Part shown: positions 33,860 to 43,339 of the stretch, in pieces
How the letters are laid out: the number at the start of each line of letters is the position of its first letter
Position numbering within the stretch: the first letter of the stretch is position 1
Source: Fragilariopsis cylindrus CCMP1102
Taxonomy: Eukaryota > Bacillariophyta > Bacillariophyceae > Bacillariales > Bacillariaceae
Reading direction: 5' to 3'
DNA: 64,000 bases
NCBI GenBank assembly: GCA_900095095.1
Contig: FMBT01000295.1
Location: 677,008-741,007, forward strand
Made by a program: the position numbers and the translations under genes
The notes under the pieces: model-generated
What the model was told of the DNA's origin: nothing
Database searches by the model: none
What the model saw: only the letters and a program-made list of their open reading frames with translations

Positions 33860-34796
33860 TTTTAGTACTAATTATAAGAAAACAGTATAATAGAAGTAAA
33901 AAGTATAATTTTTATGAAGGGAGCGAGAATGAATCCGATAGAGGTATGTAAAGCTACCGTATCTGCTTATGCTTTTCTCCTTATGGTTTGGTGTTTCTTG
34001 TATGTCGACCTGTTTTATGTCTCTTAGTTATTGTCTCTATTTGTAATGTTATTTAATGATGGAGACATAGGTTAGATGAAGATCATATTATTATTATTTT
34101 GCCGTCGGATTTTGCTCGTTGTGACGTTATCGCTTCTGCTCTTTTGATAATATACTAATAGCACGAATACATAGGTTTTTAATAGATGTTATCAAGCAAG
34201 TGTCAAGATCGACGTTTTTCTTGACTTCGTCTTTTGATATTATGATATGATTGCGTCTACATTCAATCTTGCATGCAAGAACAATCAGAATACTTGACTT
34301 GTTTATTACCCCTGACTTGTACTACAGTTTCGCATTCTGAACGAATGATTAGTTGTTTATACCTTTTTTTTATGACCAAGATTGTTATTTCGCGCTACCA
34401 TGGTCTTTCATAATAATAGTATTATACTAATTACGTGTCGTATCTATAATTATAATTCTGATCTTATTTTTGAAATATAATTGATTTGTTTATATTTATT
34501 TTTTGATTCATTCTTCTATCATTTTTTATTGAAGCTATTTTTCTGAATGCGAAATAACAATGGGAAGAACGTCAGCGGTAATAAATTTTTTTTACTACCC
34601 CTGAAGAACGTGGAATTTGAAAATCGCCAATTACATTAAATAGATTACTTATCTCTTATTGCGATGAGAAAATGCGTATAACTTATTATTTAATAGCTGC
34701 CGCTTCGCTGCTCAAGGTCTTAAAAAGACTGATAGACAACGGTCGACCCGCCGAATTAATCTACATTAGTATTCGATGAGAAAATGTGATACAGTA
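33860..34796. other. intergenic stretch, no supported gene
   Basis: AT-rich, no coding evidence. Ends at the left terminus of the MITE. Confidence 0.4.
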
Positions 34797-35061
34797 CAGT
34801 CTACGCTCGATAAGAAATACACCAACAATTTCGGACTTGGTGTGTTTCTTATAGAGAGTGTGTTTCTTATGATTTCTCGTACGGCTAGGGTTAGGGCTAG
34901 AATTAGGGCAATCCAATGAGGTTTATCGCGATCCATTGAGTCAATCACTACACGGGATCCACTACAGGCTATTTAGTCACGAGTCCCGGTAAAACTGATC
35001 TGGTGTATTTCTTATAGAGCGTGTATTTCTTAAATGTGTATTTCTTATCGAGCGTAGACTG
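34797..35061. mobile_element. 265-bp MITE with 25-27 bp terminal inverted repeats and TA target duplication
   Basis: The left end begins CAGTCTACGCTCGATAAG and continues AAATACAC; the right end (35036-35061) is its exact reverse complement. Both are flanked by TA (34795-34796 and 35062-35063), the target-site duplication of Tc1/mariner/pogo-type transposons. Inside, GTGTTTCTTATAGAG-type motifs repeat near both ends as subterminal repeats. There is no transposase, so this is a non-autonomous element mobilised in trans. A GGGTTAGGG-like tract near 34885-34905 is part of the element. Confidence 0.85.
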
Positions 35062-35114
35062 TACAGTACAACATTTTTGTGTACCGGTATGAAACCAAGA
35101 TAAATTTATTTAAT

Positions 35115-35162
35115 AAATCTATCTTGGTTGCATGCCATAAATCTATCTTGGTTGCATGCCAT
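35115..35162. repeat. perfect 24-bp tandem duplication
   Basis: The unit, beginning AAATCTATCTTGG and ending GCATGCCAT, occurs twice without change at 35115-35138 and 35139-35162. The preceding CCAAGATAAATTTATT can pair with AATAAATCTATCTTGG to form a hairpin. Confidence 0.9.
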
Positions 35163-35498
35163 TCCGGAATAACAATACGACGTACCGTTAAGTCATTATA
35201 GTACGCCGGTCATTGGTCGAAGTACTACGATTACACCGTAGTATCACCGAATAAATCCCTTAAGAAGAAACTGTGAATGAGAAAAATATAGAAATCGAAT
35301 CGGCGGCTTCTCATGCTGATAATCACGAAAAGGAGGCCAAAGCACGTCACAACATGAATACTGACTGTAGTAGGTTAAATGAAATAATATTATAACTGCG
35401 TAAACCGCCACTTAGCTTTCGTTCATTGTTCTTTCTTACGTACTGTACAAAACTAACTCTCATAAAACAATACCGCATGTGTGACTTGTATATATAAA

Positions 35499-35540
35499 AC
35501 GAATTGAATTAAATTGAATTGAATTGAATTGAATTGAATA
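35499..35540. repeat. GAATT pentanucleotide microsatellite
   Basis: About eight GAATT units, one with an inserted A, directly upstream of the next gene. Confidence 0.85.
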
Positions 35541-35602
35541 AAAGTAGCACACACGAAAAACCGGACAAGACAAGACAAGACAAGATAAGCACTATCAAGA
35601 TA

Positions 35603-36638
35603 ATGAATCCATTACTATACAACATGGAAGTACTTTCACCAAAAGCAAATGATGATGATATTTTCTACAACATCATCATTGATGAAGAGGAGGGTGGCGA
35701 ATACTACAACGGCGATGATTCTTTCACAACAGCAGCATGTTCTCATCATTCCTTTACTTCTGTTGCCAAAAGTAGTAGTAGTCCTGGTGGAAGTAATAGT
35801 AGTAGTAAAACGGTACATCGTCGTAGTGTTTCATTCTCCGATAAAGTTCAAGTTTATTCCAGTGCTAGTAGTATTCATATCGATGATTATACATCTACAG
35901 AGAAATATAATTGTTGGTATAGTATTGATGAATTACTTCAAATTCGAAAGGAAAATAAGTATATACTTTCATTGATGGATTCATCGATAAAATCATCATC
36001 ATCATCATCGTCATTATCACAACAACTATTGCAGTATTGTTCAAGAGGATTAGAAACAAAAACACGTATAGGAAAACGTAATCGTAAGCGTGCTAAGAAA
36101 GCATCGGTCTTTGTGGTTCTTGATGAACAATATCAACAGTATCACTTACAATCACAATCACAATATCAGTCAAAATCACAACATCAACAACAAAGGCGAG
36201 ATAACAATAATATTAATTTTGATCCTGATCCTGTTGTTACTATTGCTCTGGCTTATAGAGTATATTCATATCCTATGCAAATGGAAGCATACAATCGTGC
36301 ATTGCGATATCAAAAACAGGAAGAAAAGTCACAGGCCAAGACCAACAAGACAAGAGTATCATCATCATATCTTTTTTTCGATAGTAATAATATCGACGAC
36401 GACGATGACGACGATGACGATGATGATAGCAAACAGCAGCACCAGTAACAACAGCAGCAGCAACAACAGCAACAAAAATGACTACGATCGAGAAGTATCA
36501 TCATCGTCGCCAACATCACCAATATCGGTCGCCAATAACTTTTTAACTTCTACTGCTACTAGTCGTCGTCGTCGTTGTCGTCGTCGTTACAATTGGAACG
36601 ACCTGGAATCGAATTTTTGGAATAAAATTCAAAATTGA
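35603..36638 (+). CDS. VxF...YT-x-E...WY family protein (paralogue of the gene at 23932-25629)
   Basis: Translation from the ATG at 35603 gives MNPLLYNMEVLSPKANDDD, then RRSVSFSDKVQVYSSASSIH, IDDYTSTEKYNCWYSIDELL, LLQYCSRGLETKTRIGKRNR and VTIALAYRVYSYPMQMEAYN. The order and spacing match the core of the minus-strand gene at 23932. The 304-residue frame that includes this start runs through an (GAC/GAT)n Asp run to a stop at 36448. The downstream frame to 36638 reads more like the natural end (SSSSPTSPISVANNFLTS, then RRYNWNDLESNFWNKIQN), so a slip in the microsatellite near 36400-36430 is likely. Lys/Arg-rich segments suggest nucleic-acid or nuclear localisation, but this is inference. Function unknown. 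Confidence 0.6.
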
Positions 36639-37245
36639 GTGTCTCACCTGTGAAGTTGAAGCTAGTTAGTTACTTAGGCGCTGGTGGGTTTATGTAATAT
36701 TGAATAGCTACGTACAGTACTATGAATATACTATTTCGACCACGATTATACATACAATGCTATACATCCAGTCATATTCAGCGAAACTTTTGTGATTGAT
36801 AAACTCGTATAATGAATAGGAGGTAGAAAAAATGAACCGAGTATCCTATAATAGGTGTAATTATTTTACTAGAAATAAAGTAGTACATCGCACTATTCTA
36901 TAAATCTTGCATGAGATGATATGCTGGAGTAAGTACGGGTACAATCTATCAGAAATAACTAATAGTACGATAAAGGAGCACATACAAAATATACTTTTCC
37001 ACTTCTAGCTAGATAGCTATATATATATATATATTCATATCTTGTTATAATATGTATTATTTACATTCGATTTAATATACTTTGCATCTATCTTATTGAA
37101 TTTAAAGGTTTTTAAAATGAAATTCGTTTCATTGTGTACTACCACATACCTATACAGTAAGTATCCATTTTTCACAAAGCAACGTAGATTTCCTGTCAAA
37201 AATATTCAGTTGTTCCGGAACAAACCTTTGTTGACAATTTTTCTC
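36639..37245. other. convergent intergenic region
   Basis: AT-rich 3' flanks; (TA)n at 37019-37034. No gene supported. Confidence 0.4.
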
Positions 37246-38676
37246 TTACCTCGTTGATGATGACGATGATGATAGAGGAAATAATACATGTACCTCTAAA
37301 ATGAATCCATCATTCAGTCTTCGACTAAAATCACCACCACGAGGATGTTCACGAAGACATCTCCATTTTCCTCGTTTTACAGTAGTAATTGTTGTTGTTG
37401 TGATTTCTTCTTCGCCATTGCCATTGTCATCTACATCCTGCTGTTCTTGATCTTGTTGTTTTGATATAATATTCCCTTGAGAGATATCATAATATAATTC
37501 TTCCATCGCCTTTTCATATTCAGCAGTCATATTAGGATATTGTGATCGTGCATCTTCAAAATAATAACGACTATCATCATCGTAGAAAGTTGTTGTCGAT
37601 TCCGATTCCGATAATTCCTCCTTCTCTTCCTCATCAAATTCCGCTTTAAAATCTTCATACATTTCCGCATCGGATCTATATCGTAATGTTCTTGTTTTTC
37701 TATTACGTCCTCCAACATTCACTGCACCGTACATTTCTAGTAAACGATTGCAATTGGCCAATCCCGGACGTAAATTATTGGAGGACGATTGTATAATCTA
37801 AACAATTTCCTAAATCTTTATTATTAAAATTTTCATCGGTATGTGGCAACCCATAGCCGTGTCCTAATTCATGACACATGGTATATAACCGTTCATCATA
37901 ATCAGCATTCAACAAATAGTGTTCATTCATTTTGGCGACCGAGGATTGGATGATATTTTGTGGTACCGATTTTAATACCTCGTTAATACCCAACCATCCT
38001 GTTTCACCGAAATTTCCTATAATATAATAATAGCATTATTGTGGTATTTGTTTTGTATTTGTACGTAAATGGAGGGGGGGGAAAGAAAGTTGTTTAGTGT
38101 GAGTGAGTGAGTGAGAGCTAATGATGGGTTCAAGACCATGAAACGAAGTGACGCTGAACATATAAACAACCCAAAATAAATCACAGAATCATTATAACAC
38201 ATAAATAAACACAAAACGTAACGTAACGTAACGTAAACGTACCATTACAAACTTTCATGACACCATCTGCTTGAGTACATTCATTATCCACCGCAACATC
38301 TTTTGTTGTTAAACTAATACTTTTGGATCACAGCGTGTATTCCAATCATTCACCGCCTCACTGTATTCTTGTTGCCAACTTTCATCTAAGGCATTCCATA
38401 AGTTAAATACAAGCCACCGTCACCTTTCGTATGACCCAACCATAAATTTGTGGTATTGTCACCGACATAGGGATCTTCATTAAATAAATCTGGTGAAAAT
38501 CCGGTAAAATTTTCTAAGACATTGGTAAAATCACCAAAATCAATATCTTTGATTTTGTACCAATGTCCTTGGCAGCATCGAGTAATTCTCCGGGGAGGGT
38601 TGTCCAAAGAAAAACCATGCAGCGTAGCCACCACTACAATAATTGCTAATGTTAATACATACTTAAACAACGACAA
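37246..38676 (-). CDS. metzincin-like zinc metallopeptidase, two or more exons, frame-broken
   Basis: The zinc motif CHELGHGYGLPHTDE (H-E-x2-H-x2-G-x2-H) lies at 37830-37875, in a frame reading GINEVLKSVPQNIIQSSVAK and YDERLYTMCHELGHG. An intron at 38017-38242 (226 bp, GTACGT donor, ATTATAG acceptor) joins it exactly to the preceding exon ECTQADGVMKVCNG/NFGETGW. Further upstream, in other frames, are NLWNALDESWQQEYSEAVNDW and WYKIKDIDFGDFTNVLENF, with a hydrophobic LTLAIIVVVATLHG that may be a signal or TM segment; the true start is uncertain. Downstream, after a slip near 37780, come GLANCNRLLEMYGAVNV and the C-terminal WRCLREHPRGGDFSRRLNDG. The HExxHxxGxxH motif is typical of secreted metallopeptidases; the substrate is unknown. 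Breaks lie near 38390, 38325 (A4) and 37780. Confidence 0.7.
38214..38240. repeat. CGTAA pentanucleotide repeat inside the metallopeptidase intron
   Basis: Five consecutive CGTAA units end 2 bp from the splice donor, on the plus-strand reading. Confidence 0.85.
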
Positions 38677-39319
38677 ATACTACATCCCTGTTTCCCCATG
38701 ATGAAATTATGATGTGTTTTTGCTTATTTATTGCTGATTGGTGTTGGTTGGGCTATTATGATATTGTCTCGAAAAATGCTTTATTCCGACTGAAGTATTG
38801 TTTCCTGAAAATTATTGAATACTGTACGTACGTATTGCTTTGCTTTTTGTTTTGTTTTTGTACCGTTACCAAGCTGTATGTCAGGTTGATTGATACGATT
38901 GATTTCGATATTTCGATCTATTCTACGGTATTGTATTGGTGGAAGATAGATTGAGATGTGGTTTCGTATTGTTGGGTGTTAGTTAGTCTTGTTGTTCTTG
39001 ACAGTCTTACTTTGATAGGACGTACGTACAATTGTCGTGCATAGTATGTGAGTTGAAATATTCAACAGATTATCAAGTACTGTAGTTATCTTCGTGCACC
39101 GCTGCCGTCATGCTTTTTTTTTTGAAAACAAAAAAAAAGAGGGAGGAGAATACACATCCTCTGGAAGGAAACGTAACAAGACTTAATGACGGCCGGACAG
39201 ACGCTAAGCATTTTCAGTCGTGTATAATTCAGTCCCTTGGAACGTATTAAGACTTAATCACGAAAGAAAAGAAAAAAATCAGACGTGTTCAATTTACACA
39301 CGATTGGAAATATTATTTC
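38677..39319. other. intergenic stretch, no supported gene
   Basis: Only a chance frame at 38709-38954. A T11/A9 pair near 39112-39138 forms a weak hairpin. Confidence 0.35.
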
Positions 39320-39329
39320 GGCGACTTAC

Positions 39330-39500
39330 TGTTTTAAATATAACGGTTATGGCTGAACCATGGCGGAACAATGGCTGAATAATGGCTGAATCGATTCAGC
39401 CATTATTCAGCCATGAATTTTATACCTTTTATATACTACTAATTATGACCGTTAAAATAACTCAATATTTTAACCGTTACAGTTATATTTACAATAGCCC
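39330..39500. repeat. foldback structure centred on a perfect 44-bp palindrome
   Basis: Bases 39371-39414 are a perfect palindrome built from ATGGCTGAAT units in both orientations meeting at TCGA. Further ATGGCTGAA and ATGGCGGAA units lie just to the left (39352-39370). The outer flanks, GTTTTAAATATAACGGTTA on the left and TAACCGTTACAGTTATATTTA on the right, are imperfect inverted repeats, so the whole 39330-39500 could be a small foldback element. Confidence 0.75.
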
Positions 39501-39644
39501 TTTCCACTTTTTTGAAAGTACCTAATTTTCATTAACACTGCAGTTGTTTGTTCGTTCTTATGCTTTCTACTGTATTCTACGGTATTTCTTATTTCTTACA
39601 GGACCGGACAACATCCTTATGACATATCAATAATAAAATATACG

Positions 39645-39828
39645 AATAACACGCTTTTATTCTTATCCCAGGACCTCACAACAACATTCCTCCCATCTAC
39701 TACCGTAACTAACTGACATCTCCATATAATGATATAAGAAATAACACGCACAGTTCTTGAATGCTTTTATTCTTATTTCTTATCTCAGGACCTCAAACAA
39801 TATCCTCCCATCTACTACCGTAACTAAC
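39645..39828. repeat. imperfect tandem duplication upstream of the Ubl-transposase gene
   Basis: Two copies (about 39645-39713 and 39740-39828) share AATAACACGC, TTTTATTCTTAT, CAGGACCTCA and CCTCCCATCTACTACCGTAA in the same order, with small indels. They end 70 bp before the ATG at 39901 and probably include promoter sequence. Confidence 0.75.
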
Positions 39829-39900
39829 CCATAATAATAATAATTCCTCCCGGTGCAAACACACGGATCAACACTAATCTCCATCGCAGTAGCAGTTGTA

Positions 39901-41570
39901 ATGAAGGAATGCTCTATTTACAAGCTTTTCTTTATTGGTGTTACTTTCTTCATTTCATGCGGATTTCACGACGACGAGAGGGGAAATGAAACTGCTAGTT
40001 TCATCAACAAACCCATCACAAAAATTCCAAAACTTGACGACATCGTCGATTTTTCTGCAACTTTTGGGACAACCACCACAATAGTCACGGATGGTTCCTT
40101 TGAAGAATATGTCACTACTGATGACGATGTATATTGCAATGAGACTTTTGCGGGTCCTTGTGTTGCATCCGCTGCTGCGATGTTAGTTTTCGCTGGTCTT
40201 TTGTACTCTGCCTCTATATGGCAGAAGCAACCACCGGTTCTCGTCGAGCCAAAGGAATCAAAGACTGCATGTATATTTATTAAAGGACACAAAATCTCTT
40301 ATGATGTTGATTTATATGCTACTATAGCGAATCTCAAACAAAAGATCGGCGATAGGATTGGTAGTGATGTGATAGACGATCAGTTCATTATATTTGCTGG
40401 CAAACGACTATCAGATCATAAGAGGCTTATTGATTATAATATACAAATGCATTCAACTTTGTTTCTGACGGGAAGAATTTTAGGTGGTAGTGGATCTACA
40501 CGCGGACGAGGAACGAGTCGTGGGGGAATGCTGAACGGAGGCAGAGGGCATCTAAATCAACGTTACAGTGGTGGCGGACGAGGTCATGGGGGGAGAGCTC
40601 CATCAGATGGAAGTGGAATCAACCGACAGCCTGGTTTCACAAGAGAGTACTCTGAAGAAAGTGTCCTATTATATGGTCTAATATACGCAGGCTTTGATGA
40701 ATTTCGACAAAAGGGTGTCAACGAAGAGAAGAACATCGAGCGATTTAGATGTTGCTATGGTGTAGGACACAAAGCGATTGCAGCTCTTATAGAAGATCTA
40801 CCCGACAAAGATTTTCAGCTCAAAAATTTATTTGTCGCATTGAACTTCCTGAAGACTTACAACACACAAACAGTGCTTTCGGGATGGTGGGACATGGACG
40901 AGAAAACAGTGAGTAAATGGACCAAGCATTACCAACTGGAGATACAAAAACTAAAGAAGAAAAAAGTGAGTTGTATGCTTTTGTTTGGTTTGTTGTCTAT
41001 CTTTATTTTAATTAATTGCTCACTTACTTTTAATTCGTTCAGATAATAGGAGCAAAGGGTAGTCTTAAGTTCGATACAGTATTCATTTTGACGGTTGATG
41101 GTGTTCATTTTAGGACTTATGAATCGCGCAAGAAGCCTACAGCAAAGGTTTATAGTCATAAATCTAATGGACCAGCTATGACATATGAAATCGCCATTGC
41201 TATCCACGAGTCTCGTGTGCTTGCGATCAATGGGCCTTTTGATGCATCAAAGCCCGATATAACAATATTTCGAGAAGAGCTGAGCGATGCGATGCCTGAA
41301 GGTAAGAGGGGAATTGGAGATAGCGGTTACCAAGGCGAACCAACGAAGTTGAGTATTCATCGTTCAGCTCACTCGAAAGAAATGACAAACTTCATCAACC
41401 GTGTCCGAGCTAGACACGAAAACTTTAATGCAAGGATTAAGAACTTTAGTATCTTATCCAATTGCTTTCGATCCAATGACAAAATTAAACACAAGATGGC
41501 ATTTGAAGCCGTTTGTATTCTATGCCAATATGATATGGAGAACGGTCATCCTTTAATGGATGTTGCATAA
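39901..41570 (+). CDS. membrane segments + ubiquitin-like domain + RG-rich linker + Harbinger-type DDE transposase
   Basis: Two exons, 39901-40965 and 41043-41570, have a 77-bp intron (GTGAGT donor, TTCAG acceptor, phase 0) and give 530 residues. Residues 1-22 are a hydrophobic signal-like segment; 83-106 are a TM helix (ASAAAMLVFAGLLYSASIW). Residues 123-196 are a ubiquitin-like fold: TIANLKQKIGDRI, QFIIFAGKRLSDHKRLIDYN and STLFLTGRILGG, ending in Gly-Gly like ubiquitin precursors. Residues 197-235 are RG/GG-rich. Residues 250-345 match the helical region preceding DDE_Tnp_4 transposases (NLFVALNFLKTYNTQT, EKTVSKW). The catalytic triad is intact: Asp374 in VDGVHF, Asp427 in ASKPD and Glu481 in ARHENFN, with GDSGYQGE between. 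Harbinger-type enzymes cut and paste DNA. This could be an active element or a domesticated gene; no terminal inverted repeats are obvious. Confidence 0.8.
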
Positions 41571-41624
41571 ACAAACAACAAGAGTCTAACAAAGAGGTCG
41601 GCAAGAGCTACAGTAGGTATAAAG

Positions 41625-41768
41625 ATGCAGTTCACTTGTGAAAATTGCCACACAGGTGCACAAGGTGTGGAACCGCTCAAGCAATGTAAAGAGTGCATGG
41701 TCGCTGCATACTGCAGTAAGGAATGTCAAACTATTCACTGGAAGAAGCATAAGCACGTCCTTCCTTGA
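41625..41768 (+). CDS. MYND-type zinc finger, in frame behind the transposase stop codon
   Basis: A 47-residue frame gives CENC, CKEC, YCSKECQTIHWKKH: C-x2-C...C-x2-C-x4-YC-x3-CQ-x2-HW-x2-H, the MYND pattern, lacking only the final Cys. MYND fingers bind proline-rich peptides and are found in chromatin regulators such as SMYD and PDCD2-like proteins. It is in the same frame as the transposase exon 2, separated by one TAA (41568-41570) and 18 open codons. It may therefore be the original C-terminus of the fusion cut off by a nonsense change, a readthrough extension, or a separate small gene starting at this ATG. Confidence 0.6.
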   Translation: MQFTCENCHTGAQGVEPLKQCKECMVAAYCSKECQTIHWKKHKHVLP

Positions 41769-42380
41769 AGGACGTGGACTATTATACTAGGACAAGTAGA
41801 ACATAAAATAATACTGAGTGAATATTATTATTAAATAGTTATTTAATTATTTCAATGACAAACGCACAAAGCATTTATTCTATTATTGTTTTTATTATTC
41901 ATGAATGAGATGATGCATACACATCATTCTTCTAATACGTAAGTTCTTGTTGTTGTTGTAACGAGCATAGCGAATAGTCGTCAAACTCTCCTTGTCTGTT
42001 GTAAGTAAATACGAAAACGTATCGTACACGATGGTTGTCTGTTGGTTTGATAAGAATCATCAATTTCGTGTATGGTAAGGTTGATAAGAATAAGAACGTG
42101 TTAAGTTCGTTTTGGCATTCGTGATTAAAATTCAACTTGTTTCGAACTTGTTTTCAAACAAGAAACAAGATGGTTTATAAAAAGTTAAGAGTAACCGCGT
42201 TATCGTGCTTTTTCCACGATATGATTCAAGTTTTGAATTGATACGCTATTGATAGCGTGATAATACAAAAATTCTTCTTTCTTTTTTTCTTGTCAGTAGC
42301 TCATAAAACGTTGTTTCGACCATATTGAAACCTTAAATCCTTTACTCTTATTATAATCCTATTCTTTTATTACTTTTGCC
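41769..42380. other. intergenic region holding one copy of the island repeat
   Basis: Contains repeat copy A (listed separately) and a GTTGTTGTTGTAACG run after it. No coding evidence; the minus-strand frame 41932-42135 looks like chance. Confidence 0.4.
41851..41935 (+). repeat. island repeat, copy A
   Basis: Core motifs in order: AATGACAAACGCACAAAGCA, TTTATTCTATTATTG, TCATGAATGAGATGATGC, ATACACATCATTCTTCT. The same ordered blocks occur at 51480-51570 (reverse), 63431-63530 and 63612-63710. Confidence 0.8.
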
Positions 42381-42779
42381 ATGTCTCCTTTTAGATCTCC
42401 CAAGTCTCCCAGTACTCCTGCTGCTGTCCATCGCATCGAAAGTAAGGCGAAGATTGCAAGGTATAAAATTTCTTTATCCGCGGCTAAAGCCTCTCGGGTA
42501 ATCCATGATGCTCAAGCTGACCATCATCTTGCTTTAAAATTTTCTTTATCCGCGGATAAAGCCTCTCGGGTAATCCATGATGCTCAAGCAGACTATCATC
42601 TTGCTCAGGCTCAAGCTTCTGCTGATGAAGAAGCGGCTCTTGACACTGAGATCGCCCAGGAGACGTCTTTACAAGGTATCTGCGAGGATTATATCCGTGC
42701 CTTTGAAAGTGGTGCTGTTCTTGGAGCTGATATGACTGGAGAGAAGAAAAAGAAACCGTGGTATAGATTTGGATTTTAG
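42381..42779 (+). CDS. small helical protein with internal tandem duplication
   Basis: A 132-residue intact frame. Residues 29-54 (KISLSAAKASRVIHDAQADH and on) and 55-78 (KFSLSADKASRVIHDAQADY) are near-identical copies coded by a roughly 69-bp tandem DNA duplication. The rest is Ala/Gln/Glu-rich helix, with the end KKKKPWYRFGF. There is no signal peptide. The start ATG is followed by SPFRSPKSPSTP, a basic Ser-Pro segment. No known domain. It is the first small gene of the accessory island, convergent with the DnaJ-type gene. Function unknown. Confidence 0.55.
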   Translation: MSPFRSPKSPSTPAAVHRIESKAKIARYKISLSAAKASRVIHDAQADHHLALKFSLSADKASRVIHDAQADYHLAQAQASADEEAALDTEIAQETSLQGICEDYIRAFESGAVLGADMTGEKKKKPWYRFGF

Positions 42780-43339
42780 AGGAAATTTAAAATCTTACGA
42801 TGTATTCAGTTGTTAATGTTAGTAAAAGTTTCTACTTATAATAATAAATTAACCTTTTAAATCATATATTTGTATATTTAAAATAATTAATTTCTACATA
42901 GTAGTGCTTGTATTATCTATCGTACACAGTTAGTTGATTTATTCATCAGTGAAGACTGGACGTTCGATTAGTTATATTAGTTAGTTTGTTGTATCAAGAC
43001 GATGTAAACAAATACATCGGCCGATTAGTATGCTTTGTGTTAATTATCGTACACAGTTAATTCATTCATCAGTGAAGACTGGACGTTCGATTAGTTATAT
43101 TAGTTAGTTTGTTGTATCAAGACGATATGATGGAATAGAAGCAATCGAATCGTCAAAAAGAGTTGAAGGCTGTTGATGATTGGTTATCTATCGTACGATG
43201 ACAGCTGTTCGTATCATCCAAAACGATGGAGTTCTTGTTTCAATTCCTTGATTCCTTCGTCGAGTGTCTTTATTGGGCTAATCCGAGTAGAAAGAATCGA
43301 ATCATCAAAAGAAGCAAACGACGAGTCATCGTCCACTAG
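42780..43339. other. convergent intergenic region with direct repeat
   Basis: Holds the 42921-43126 duplication. No other feature is supported; the plus-strand frame 43173-43577 is antisense to the DnaJ gene end. Confidence 0.4.
42921..43126. repeat. direct duplication of about 80 bp
   Basis: Two copies (42921-43003 and 43048-43126) share CGTACACAGTTA, TTCATCAGTGAAGACTGGA, CGTTCGATTAGTTATATTAG and GTTGTATCAAGACGAT with few changes, separated by about 45 bp. Confidence 0.85.

Noticed and set aside
34875-34905. Telomere-like GGGTTAGGG tract.
   Set aside because: Only about two imperfect units, located inside the MITE; not a telomere or an interstitial telomeric array.
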